A DNA stretch of 64,000 bases from Pseudomonas syringae (GTDB lineage Bacteria > Pseudomonadota > Gammaproteobacteria > Pseudomonadales > Pseudomonadaceae). The notes under the pieces are model-generated. The model ran no database searches, was not told where the DNA came from, and worked only from the letters and a program-made list of their open reading frames with translations. The position numbers and the translations under genes were made by a program. This document shows positions 27,171 to 35,900 of this stretch, one piece after another (the first letter of the stretch is position 1; every line of letters begins with the position of its first letter). Location: positions 4,660,501 to 4,724,500 of the forward strand of contig NZ_CP066265.1 of assembly GCF_023278085.1 (NCBI RefSeq), read 5' to 3'.

Positions 27171-29084
27171 ATGTCCGTACGACGCACACGCAAAGACGAT
27201 GGCAGCCAGTGGACAGTTGCGGACAGCCGCAGCGTTTATGGTATTCGCCATTGGGGCGCGGGTTATTTTGCAATCAACGAAGCAGGTCGCGTTGAAGTTC
27301 GCCCGAACGGGCCGGACAGCTCGCCGATCGACCTCTACGAGCAGGTCGACAATCTGCGCAAGAGCGGCCTGTCGCTGCCCTTGCTGGTGCGCTTCCCTGA
27401 CATCCTGCAAGACCGCGTGCGTCAGCTGACCGGTGCGTTCGACAGCAACATCGCGCGTCTGGAGTACCAGAGCCAGTACACCGCGCTGTACCCGATCAAG
27501 GTCAACCAGCAGGAAGCGGTGGTGGAAAACATCATTGCCACGCAGAACGTGTCCATCGGACTGGAAGCAGGCTCCAAGCCTGAACTGATGGCCGTGCTGG
27601 CATTGGCGCCCAAAGGCGGCACCATCGTCTGCAACGGTTACAAGGACCGCGAGTTCATCCGCCTGGCGCTGATGGGCCAGAAGCTGGGCCACAACGTCTT
27701 CATCGTCATCGAGAAAGAATCCGAAGTCGAACTGGTCATCGAAGAAGCCGCCGAGCTGAAAGTGGCTCCCCAGGTCGGCCTGCGTGTGCGCCTGTCGTCC
27801 CTGGCCTCGAGCAAATGGGCTGACACCGGTGGCGAGAAGTCCAAGTTCGGCTTGTCCGCCGCGCAATTGCTGTCAGTGGTCGAACGTTTCCGCAAGGCGG
27901 GGCTGGATCAGGGCATCCGCCTGCTGCACTTCCACATGGGCTCGCAGATCGCCAACCTGGCGGACTACCAGCACGGTTTCAAGGAAGCGATCCGCTATTA
28001 CGGCGAACTGCGCAAACTCGGTCTGCCGGTGGATTACATCGACGTCGGTGGCGGTCTGGGCGTCGATTACGACGGCACGCACTCGCGCAACGCCAGCTCG
28101 ATCAACTACGACATGGACGATTACGCCGGTGTCGTGGTCGGCATGCTCAAGGAATTCTGCGACGCGCAGGGCCTGCCGCATCCGCACATTTTCTCGGAAA
28201 GCGGCCGCTCGCTGACCGCTCACCACGCCATGCTGGTGGTTCAGGTGACTGACGTCGAGAAGCACAACGACGAAGTCCCGAAGATCGCCGACAAGGAAAG
28301 CCTGCCGGAAACCGTGCAATGGCTGGTTGACCTGCTGGGCCCGACCGACATAGAAATGGTCACCGAAACCTACTGGCGCGCCACGCACTACATGAGCGAC
28401 ATCGCCACCCAGTACGCCGACGGCAAGATCAGCCTGGCGGAAAAGGCACTGGGCGAGCAATGCTATTTCGCCGTCTGCCGCCGCCTGTACAACTCACTGA
28501 AGGCGCGGCAACGCTCGCACCGCCAGGTGCTCGACGAACTCAACGACAAGCTGGCCGACAAGTACATCTGCAACTTCTCGGTGTTCCAGAGCCTGCCGGA
28601 CACCTGGGCCATCGGCCAGGTGCTGCCGATTCTGCCGCTGCATCGTCTGGACGAAGAACCGGTGCGTCGCGCCGTGCTGCAAGACCTGACCTGCGACTCC
28701 GACGGCAAGATCAAGCAATACGTCGACGAGCAAAGCATCGAGACCAGCATGCCGGTGCACTCGCTGAACGAAGGTGAAGACTATCTGCTGGGCATCTTCC
28801 TGGTGGGCGCCTATCAGGAAATTCTGGGTGACATGCACAACCTGTTCGGTGATACCGACTCGGTGAACATCTACCAGAACCCGGACGGCAGCGTGTACCA
28901 CGCCGGTATCGAAACCCACGACACCATTGAAGACATGCTGCGCTACGTGCACTTGTCGCCGGAAGAACTGATGACCCATTACCGGGACAAAGTCGCCAGC
29001 GCCAAGATCACCCCACGCGAGCGCACCTACTTCCTCGACGCCCTGCGCCTGGGCCTGACGCGTTCCTCGTACCTGTCTTCCTGA
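27171..29084 (+). CDS. speA: Biosynthetic arginine decarboxylase
   Basis: This 637-residue PLP enzyme of fold type III converts arginine to agmatine, the entry to putrescine and other polyamines. The PLP lysine is K110 in ALYPIKVNQ, and the glycine-rich [13 protein letters not shown] and C-terminal CDSDGKI segments are typical of SpeA. A GGGGACTTCG leader precedes the ATG. A 12-bp hairpin follows the gene. It belongs to the conserved gcbA-speA neighbourhood. Confidence 0.97.
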   Translation: MSVRRTRKDDGSQWTVADSRSVYGIRHWGAGYFAINEAGRVEVRPNGPDSSPIDLYEQVDNLRKSGLSLPLLVRFPDILQDRVRQLTGAFDSNIARLEYQSQYTALYPIKVNQQEAVVENIIATQNVSIGLEAGSKPELMAVLALAPKGGTIVCNGYKDREFIRLALMGQKLGHNVFIVIEKESEVELVIEEAAELKVAPQVGLRVRLSSLASSKWADTGGEKSKFGLSAAQLLSVVERFRKAGLDQGIRLLHFHMGSQIANLADYQHGFKEAIRYYGELRKLGLPVDYIDVGGGLGVDYDGTHSRNASSINYDMDDYAGVVVGMLKEFCDAQGLPHPHIFSESGRSLTAHHAMLVVQVTDVEKHNDEVPKIADKESLPETVQWLVDLLGPTDIEMVTETYWRATHYMSDIATQYADGKISLAEKALGEQCYFAVCRRLYNSLKARQRSHRQVLDELNDKLADKYICNFSVFQSLPDTWAIGQVLPILPLHRLDEEPVRRAVLQDLTCDSDGKIKQYVDEQSIETSMPVHSLNEGEDYLLGIFLVGAYQEILGDMHNLFGDTDSVNIYQNPDGSVYHAGIETHDTIEDMLRYVHLSPEELMTHYRDKVASAKITPRERTYFLDALRLGLTRSSYLSS

Positions 29085-29097
29085 CGGTAATCCTGAC

Positions 29098-29135
29098 GCT
29101 CGTGCCAATGCTGGAGTATTGGCACGAGCATTTCG
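29098..29135 (+). terminator. Hairpin after speA, probable terminator
   Basis: A perfect 12-bp stem (29098-29109 with 29118-29129) encloses an 8-base loop, 13 bases past the speA stop. Only a short ATTTCGT tail follows, so termination may be weak. The stem core CGTGCCAAT resembles the dispersed palindrome at 40996-41020, so it may instead be a repeat copy doing terminator duty. The rest of the gap to 29331 holds nothing I can name. Confidence 0.55.
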
Positions 29136-29331
29136 TAACGACCGTGTCAATGCTCTGGCAAGACAGTCAGCAGGTATCAAGTCCAGACGTGTGCATAACG
29201 ACATCAACTCAACCAACGTAGTCCCCCGCCTCTTCCCTCTGTAGGCAACGTCCTTTTCTGCCTCTCCGCGCACTGCGCTACCCGCCTTCTCCGCCAGAAT
29301 CCGCGACCGCATTCCCGGTAGAGACATCTTT

Positions 29332-30435
29332 ATGCCCGACCCAGCCAGCGCGCCGTTTTTTCGTTTGGAAATCGCCCGCCTGTATCGCCGCTTCGACGTC
29401 ATATCATTCAGTGCGAAGGAGGCCATCAGCCAGCCGTTTTTGTTCGAAATCGAGATTCTCGGCGACGGCTTCGATATGGACCTGGTCAGCCTGATGTACA
29501 AACCGGCCTACCTGAGCACAGACGACGAGCCGGGTTTTCACGGGCAGATCCACAGCGCAACACGCAGTCATTACCAACCCGGCCCGGCGTACTACACGCT
29601 GACCATGGGGCCGCGGTTGAGCTGCCTGGGCCTGCGTTATACCTCACGCATCTTTCAGCACATGACTGCGCCGCGCATCATCGCCCAGGTGCTGGACGAA
29701 CACGGGCTGGGGAACGGCTATCGCTTTGACCTGAATACCGAGTGCCGAGAGCGCGAATGCTGCGTGCAGTATCACGAATCCGATCTGCAACTGGTGCATC
29801 GTCTGTGTGCAGACGAAAACATCCATTATCACTTCGTCCATTCGAGACGCCACCATCAACTGGTCTTCGGGAAGGACGGCTTCGCACCGCCTGCACGACC
29901 GCCAAGGCCGCCGATTGCACCACTGCAACGGGCCTGGCTGATGGGCCCGTGTGGCGAACACGTCAGGCGCGATGCATCAGGACGGGTGCAGGTGCGGTTC
30001 GAATGGGACATACACGCCCGTGCCAATTGCTGGCTGAACATTGTGCCGGGGCTGGACTTCGCCTGCCTGGGTGGCATGCCGGTGCTGGTGAGCTTTGCCG
30101 AGGATGATTCACAGCCGCCGCTGATCACCGGCTGCCTTCAGGCACCGAGCGGGGAACGACTGGCCAGTCTTGAGCCGCCCCATAACAACGACGAGCCCTC
30201 ACCGGGCAACAACATTCATATGCGCCTCGACTGGCAGACGATTTCGGGCGAGCAAAGGCGCCTGCAATTGCAGGACGGCACCCACGTAGAGATCGGCAAA
30301 GGCAGCGAGCTGACCGTGAAAACCGGGCAAAGCACGCTGCGCTTTGACCACGACGGCATTGCGCTGAGCAGCCCGCGCATCAGCTTTACCGGCAAGACAA
30401 ACGACCAGCCGGGTGATCCGGATGCCTCTGGCTGA
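29332..30435 (+). CDS. Short VgrG-like (gp27/gp5-type) spike protein
   Basis: This 367-residue protein begins with a VgrG/gp27-like region (FRLEIARLYRRFDVISFSAKEAISQPFLFEI; later PRIIAQVLDEHGL and CCVQYHESDLQLVHRLCADENI). A gp5 OB-fold-like segment follows (GPCGEHVRRDASGRVQVRFEWD, then MPVLVSFAEDDSQPPLITGCL), and then a short tail of about 75 residues. Type VI secretion VgrG proteins usually exceed 600 residues and end in a beta-helix spike, which is largely missing here. No T6SS core, PAAR or immunity gene is adjacent. It could be a reduced VgrG, a remnant, or a tip protein for another contractile apparatus. Confidence 0.75.
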   Translation: MPDPASAPFFRLEIARLYRRFDVISFSAKEAISQPFLFEIEILGDGFDMDLVSLMYKPAYLSTDDEPGFHGQIHSATRSHYQPGPAYYTLTMGPRLSCLGLRYTSRIFQHMTAPRIIAQVLDEHGLGNGYRFDLNTECRERECCVQYHESDLQLVHRLCADENIHYHFVHSRRHHQLVFGKDGFAPPARPPRPPIAPLQRAWLMGPCGEHVRRDASGRVQVRFEWDIHARANCWLNIVPGLDFACLGGMPVLVSFAEDDSQPPLITGCLQAPSGERLASLEPPHNNDEPSPGNNIHMRLDWQTISGEQRRLQLQDGTHVEIGKGSELTVKTGQSTLRFDHDGIALSSPRISFTGKTNDQPGDPDASG

Positions 30436-30514
30436 CGTAGCGGTAAAACTGCGGCAACCGGGGCGTATCGCGGCGGTCTCAGGTATATCCGAACCATTTG
30501 TCAGAGCCCACACC

Positions 30515-31408
30515 ATGATCCGAGTGATTTTCCTGACACTGCTGAGCACCGCGTTACTGGCAGCCCTGGCGGGCTGTTCACCGTTGACGCTGCTCAACAC
30601 CCTGAACCCCAACGGCCCCGTCGACCAGGTGGCCGGGCTGAGCTATGGGCCGGACCCGCGCAACAGGCTGGACATCTACACGCCGCAATCGAAACCAGCC
30701 AATGCGCCGGTGGTGGTGTTTTTCTATGGCGGAAGCTGGAACACCGGTTCCAGGACTGATTACGCATTCGTCGGCCAGGCGCTGGCGGCACGCGGTATCG
30801 TCACCGTCATTGCCGACTACCGGCTTTATCCACAGGTGCGCTACCCGAGCTTTCTCGAAGACTCGGCCCAGGCGCTGGCCTGGACGTATAAACACATCAA
30901 AACCTACGGCGGCGACCCCGGACGCCTGTACGTGATGGGCCATAGTGCAGGGGCCTACAACGCGGCGATGCTGGCGCTTGATCCGCGCTGGCTGGGCGGA
31001 GAAGGATTATCGCCTGCCATCCTCAGTGGCTGGATCGGGCTGGCCGGGCCTTACGACTTCCTGCCCATCGAGAATCCGGAGGTGAAACCGGTGTTCTTCT
31101 TCCCCGACTCACCGCCCGATTCGCAGCCGATCAATCACGTCAGCTCGAACGCACCGCCTGCGTTGTTGATGGCGTCGAATACCGACACGCTGGTCAACCC
31201 CAAACGCAACACCGGCGGCCTGGCACAGAAGCTGCGCGCGGCGGACGTGCCGGTTCGCGACCTGTACTTCTCGCGCACCAACCACGGCACGCTGGTGGGC
31301 GCATTTGCCAAACTGTTGAGTCGCCTGGCACCGGTTGCGGACGAGGTGGAGATGTTCGTCAACAACACGCCGCAAAAGCACCCGCCTGCGAAATCAACGG
31401 CTCAGTGA
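30515..31408 (+). CDS. Alpha/beta hydrolase lipoprotein
   Basis: This 297-residue protein has a lipoprotein signal ending in LAGC and so is likely membrane-anchored facing the periplasm. The hydrolase domain resembles the BD-FAE/carboxylesterase group: an oxyanion-hole FYGGSW, the nucleophile elbow GHSAG, a later aspartate region (SNTDTLVNP), and the catalytic histidine in TNHGTL. The substrate is unknown; carboxylesters are likely. It starts 79 bases after the VgrG-like gene, and the ribosome site is weak. Its tail overlaps the convergent MATE gene by seven bases. Confidence 0.85.
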   Translation: MIRVIFLTLLSTALLAALAGCSPLTLLNTLNPNGPVDQVAGLSYGPDPRNRLDIYTPQSKPANAPVVVFFYGGSWNTGSRTDYAFVGQALAARGIVTVIADYRLYPQVRYPSFLEDSAQALAWTYKHIKTYGGDPGRLYVMGHSAGAYNAAMLALDPRWLGGEGLSPAILSGWIGLAGPYDFLPIENPEVKPVFFFPDSPPDSQPINHVSSNAPPALLMASNTDTLVNPKRNTGGLAQKLRAADVPVRDLYFSRTNHGTLVGAFAKLLSRLAPVADEVEMFVNNTPQKHPPAKSTAQ

Positions 31409-32742
31409 GTGAACCAGCCATCGCTGCGCGTCAGACGCCAGGCAATCGTGCCCAGACTCAGACCGCGCAGCAGGGTAAACGCCAGAAAGGTCAGCCACAG
31501 CGCATGATTGCCGTGGCTGGAGGCCAGCCAGGCAACCGGCGCGATGCCCGCCGCGCTGATCAGCATCGCGTTGCGCATCTCGCGGGCCCGGGTGGCACCG
31601 ATGAACAGCCCGTCGAGCAGATAGCTCCAGACGGCGAGCAACGGCATCAGCGCCAGATACGGCAAATAGATGATCGCAGTCTCACGGACCTCGGGGATGT
31701 CGGTTTGCAGGCTGACGAACCAATGCCCGCCCGCCAGAAACAACAGTGCAAAACCCACGCTGGCAATCAGTGACCAACCGCCTGCCACCGCCAGTGAGCG
31801 GCGCAACGTGTTGCGGTCGCGAGCGCCGATGGCGTGACCGCACAATGCTTCAACCGCATGCGCCAGGCCGTCCAGTGCATGGGCCGTCAACAGCAGGCCG
31901 TTGAGCAGCAATGCGTTGGCGGCAACCGTTGCATCCCCGAGACGAGCGCCCTGCACGGTGATCAGAAACATGACCGATTGCAGCGCCAGTGTGCGCAGAA
32001 AAATATCGCGATTGACCGCCAGCAACGGCCGCCAGTTGCTCCACAGCTTCAGTGCCGACCAGACAATCTGACCGGGCCAGGCGCGCAGAGTCTTGCGCGC
32101 CAGCAGCAGACCGAGCACCACGCCGGTCCACTCCGCCAGTACCGATGCGCGGGCCGAGCCGACCACGCCCCAGTCCAGACCGATGACGAACCACAGATTC
32201 AGCACGATGTTGACCACATTGGTAACCAACAGAATCGCCAGCGGCGCACGGGCGTTCTGCGTGCCGAGAAACCAGCCGACCAGCGCGTAAGTGGCCAGCG
32301 CGGCAGGCAGGCCGAACAGCCGGGTGTGGAAGAAATCCAGGGTCATCTGCTGCAGATCGGCAGACGGCTGCATCATCGCCAGCGCCAGATGGCTGAACGG
32401 CAAGGCGATCACGCCCAGCAGTAACGCCAGGCCAACGGCCAGCAACAGCCCCTGCAACAAAATCCGCCGCAACGCCGCACTGTCGCTGCGCCCCGCCGCC
32501 TGCGCGGCAAAACCGGTGGTGCCCATGCGCAGAAAGCCCATGGCCCAGGCGAGAAAGGTATACAGCGTTGACCCCACCGCCACAGCGCCTAACTGATGCG
32601 CATGCGGCAAATGGCCGATCACCGCGCTGTCGACCAACGCCACCAGCGGCACGGAAATGTTCGACAGAATCATCGGCGCCGCCAGCGCCCAGACGCGACG
32701 ATGGGTTGAGCGATGACGCCAATCGTTAAGCAACGTGGACAT
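31402..32742 (-). CDS. MATE-family (DinF-type) efflux transporter
   Basis: This 446-residue inner-membrane protein has about 12 hydrophobic helices in two halves. The family signatures are RVWALAAPMILSNISVPLVALVDSAVIG at the N terminus and the NVVNIVLNLWFVIGLDWGVVGSA stretch in the middle. DinF-type MATE proteins export organic cations or oxidised compounds using Na+ or H+ gradients; the substrate here cannot be told. The ATG at 32742 follows GGGAG; longer in-frame extensions upstream come from repeat-like sequence. Confidence 0.9.
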   Translation of the reverse strand: MSTLLNDWRHRSTHRRVWALAAPMILSNISVPLVALVDSAVIGHLPHAHQLGAVAVGSTLYTFLAWAMGFLRMGTTGFAAQAAGRSDSAALRRILLQGLLLAVGLALLLGVIALPFSHLALAMMQPSADLQQMTLDFFHTRLFGLPAALATYALVGWFLGTQNARAPLAILLVTNVVNIVLNLWFVIGLDWGVVGSARASVLAEWTGVVLGLLLARKTLRAWPGQIVWSALKLWSNWRPLLAVNRDIFLRTLALQSVMFLITVQGARLGDATVAANALLLNGLLLTAHALDGLAHAVEALCGHAIGARDRNTLRRSLAVAGGWSLIASVGFALLFLAGGHWFVSLQTDIPEVRETAIIYLPYLALMPLLAVWSYLLDGLFIGATRAREMRNAMLISAAGIAPVAWLASSHGNHALWLTFLAFTLLRGLSLGTIAWRLTRSDGWFTH

Positions 32743-32799
32743 GAGAACTCCCGGCAAGGCGGGCATTGTAGCCAGAGTGCAAGGGCTATGTAGCTTAAC

Positions 32800-32840
32800 T
32801 ATCGTGCCGACGCTCTGCGCGCCAAAGGTGTCAGGGCGCA
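32800..32840. repeat. Degenerate palindromic repeat copy
   Basis: The segment ATCGTGCCGACGCTCTGCG is the reverse complement of the GCAGAGCGTCGGCACGAT core found at about 2212-2231 and, in a variant, near base 35-52. It lies between the divergent MATE and alpha-2-macroglobulin genes and is partly decayed. Confidence 0.55.
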
Positions 32841-32922
32841 CACTGCTCTATCCGAGAGTAATACTTGTCACCTCGACTGTTATATAGTCGCCTCCTCTCT
32901 ACCGTTGCCGATGAGTGCCCAC

Positions 32923-35900
32923 ATGTTAAACAAAGGATTGTTTCTGGCGTGCGCGCTTGCGCTGCTGAGTGCCTGCGACTCCTCGACGCCAGACAAACCC
33001 GCGTCGAGCGCGGCCCCTGCCACTCAGGCAGCGGTTCCCGAGGCCCAGCCCAAACCCGCGGTCGACCTCGCCGCGCTGAGCAAGCGCTATGCCGGGCGCG
33101 AGCTGACGGTCATCGACGTCTCGGAAATCCAGGTAGACGGCGCCAGTACGCTGTCGGTGAGCTTTTCGGTTCCGCTGGACCCGGAGCAGAAGTTCGCTGA
33201 GAAACTGCATCTGGTGGACAGCAAGAACGGCAAGGTCGACGGCGCCTGGGAGCTGTCGGAAAACCTCATGGAGCTGCGTCTGCGCCATCTGGAGCCGCAG
33301 CGCAAGCTGGTACTGACCGTCGATGCCGGTCTGCTGGCGGTTAACAAGGCTACACTCGCGGCCGAATACATCAGCCGTCTGGAAACCCGCGACCTGCAGC
33401 CCACTGTCGGCTTCGCCAGCCGTGGCAGCCTGTTGCCGACACGTCTGGCCGAAGGCCTGCCGGTCATTGCCCTGAATGTCGACAAAGTGGATGTCGAGTT
33501 CTTCAGGGTCAAACCCGATTCGATGCCCAACTTCCTCGCCCAATGGGATGGCGCGTCGAGCCTGTCCAGCTACGGCTCCGAAGAGCTGCTGCCCATGGCG
33601 GATCTGGTCTACGGCGGCCGTTTCGACCTCAAGCCCGCGCGCAATACGCGTGAAACCGTGCTGCTGCCGATTGCCGGTATCAAGGCGCTGCAACAACCGG
33701 GCGTCTACCTGGCCGTAATGCGCGCGTCCGGCACTTACAGCTACTCGCAACCGGCCACCCTGTTCACCCTCAGCGATATCGGCCTGTCGGTCCACCGCTA
33801 CAGCAATCGTCTGGACGTGTTCACTCAGGCGCTGGAAGGCGGCAAAGCCCTCGGTGAAGTGAGCGTCGATGTCTATGACGACAACGGCAAAGTGGTCGCC
33901 CAAGGCAAGACCGACGGCGATGGCCATGCGCAATTGCCGCTGCCCGCCAAGGCTGCGGTGGTGCTGGCGCACAAGGACGAACAAACCAGCATGCTACGCC
34001 TGAACAGCTCGGCGCTGGACCTGGCCGAATTCGATATCTCCGGCCCGCAGGCACACCCGCTGCAATTCTTCATTTTCGGCCCGCGTGACCTGTATCGCCC
34101 TGGCGAGACCGTGCTGCTCAATGGCCTGCTGCGGGACAGCGATGGCAAGCACGTCAAACCACAACCGATCACCGTCGAAGTGCGCCGCCCAGACGATCAG
34201 GTCAGCCGCAAATTTGTCTGGGAAGCCGATAGCAACGGCTTCTACCAATACCCCTTGCAGCTTGCTGAAGAAGCGCCGACCGGCCGCTGGCAACTGGTGT
34301 TCGATCTGGGCGACGGCAAACCGCAGCTTTACGAGTTCAAAGTCGAAGACTTCCTGCCCGAGCGTCTGGCCCTGGAACTCAAGGGTAGCGACACGCCTGT
34401 GGCACCCGCCGACGACCCGCAGTTCGACATCACCGGCCGCTACCTGTACGGCGCGCCTGCCTCGGGCAACAGCCTGACCGGTCAGGTTTACGTGCGTCCG
34501 TTGCGCGAAGCGGTGGCCAAATTGCCGGGCTACCAGTTCGGCTCCATCACCGAACAAGACCTCAAGCATGATCTGGAGCTTGAGCCAGTCACCCTCGATG
34601 CCGAGGGCCATTCGACGCTCTCGGTGAAGACCGAATGGGCAGAGGCCAAATCGCCGTTGCAACTGATTCTGCAAGCCAGCCTGCAAGAGTCCGGCGGTCG
34701 TCCGATCACTCGCCGTCTGGTGCAGCCCATCTGGCCTGCCGAGCAACTGCCCGGCGTGCGGGCGCTGTTTGGCAGCACCACGGGCGGCGAAGACTACGAC
34801 GACGAAGCCGGCAAGGGCGAGGCCCAGACCAATGGCGATGGCCCGGCCGAATTCGAAATCGTCATGGCCGATGCCGCAGGCAACAAACTGGCCGCCGATA
34901 ACATCAAAGTCCGTTTGATCCGTGAGCGCCGCGACTACTACTGGAACTACTCGGCCGATGATGGCTGGAGCTACCATTTCAACGAGAAATTCCTCAACCT
35001 GAACGAGGAAACCGTCACGATCACCAAGGACTCCACGGCCAAAATCAGCTTCCCGGTCGAATGGGGCCCCTACCGCGTCGAAGTGGAAGATCCGTCCACC
35101 GGCATGGTCAGCAGCCTGCGTTTCTGGGCCGGTTATCGCTGGCAGGACAATACCGACGGCGGTGCGGTCAGGCCTGATCAGGTCAAACTGGCGCTGGACA
35201 AGCCTGCCTATAACGATGGCGACACGGCCAAGGTCACAGTGACGCCGCCCGCCGCGGGCAAGGGTTACCTGTTGATCGAGTCCAGCGAAGGTCCGCTGTG
35301 GTGGAAAGAAATCGACGTACCGGCCGAAGGCAAGTCGTATGACATCCCGCTCGACAAGCAATGGGCGCGTCACGACTTGTATGTCACCGCGCTGGTGATT
35401 CGTCCCGGCGAGCGCAAGGCCAATGTCACGCCGAAGCGCGCCGTGGGTGTGCTGCACCTGCCGCTGGACCGCGCCCAACGCAAACTGGCGCTGACCGTCA
35501 CCGCGCCGGAGAAGATGCGCCCCAAACAGCCGCTCACCCTCAAGGTTGCCGCGAAGAATGCTGACGGCAGCGTGCCCAAACAAGTCCACGTGCTGGTGTC
35601 GGCGGTGGACGTCGGGATCCTCAATATCACTGGTTACGCCACGCCCGACCCGTTTGCCAGCCTGTTCGGTCGCAAGCAATACGGCGCAGATCAACTGGAT
35701 ATCTACGGCCAGTTGATCGAAGCCGGCCAAGGGCGTCTGGCAAGCATGGCGTTCGGCGGCGATGCGCTGGCCAAGGGCGGCAAACGTCCGGACACCAGTG
35801 TCACCATCGTCGCGCTGCAAAGTGCCCCGGTCACGCTGAATGACGCGGGCGAAGGTGAGGTCAGCGTCGACATCCCAGACTTCAACGGCGAACTGCGGAT

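Noticed and set aside
29332..31408. VgrG-like gene plus hydrolase as a complete T6SS effector-immunity island
   Set aside because: No PAAR, chaperone, immunity or structural T6SS gene is present, and the hydrolase has a lipoprotein signal.
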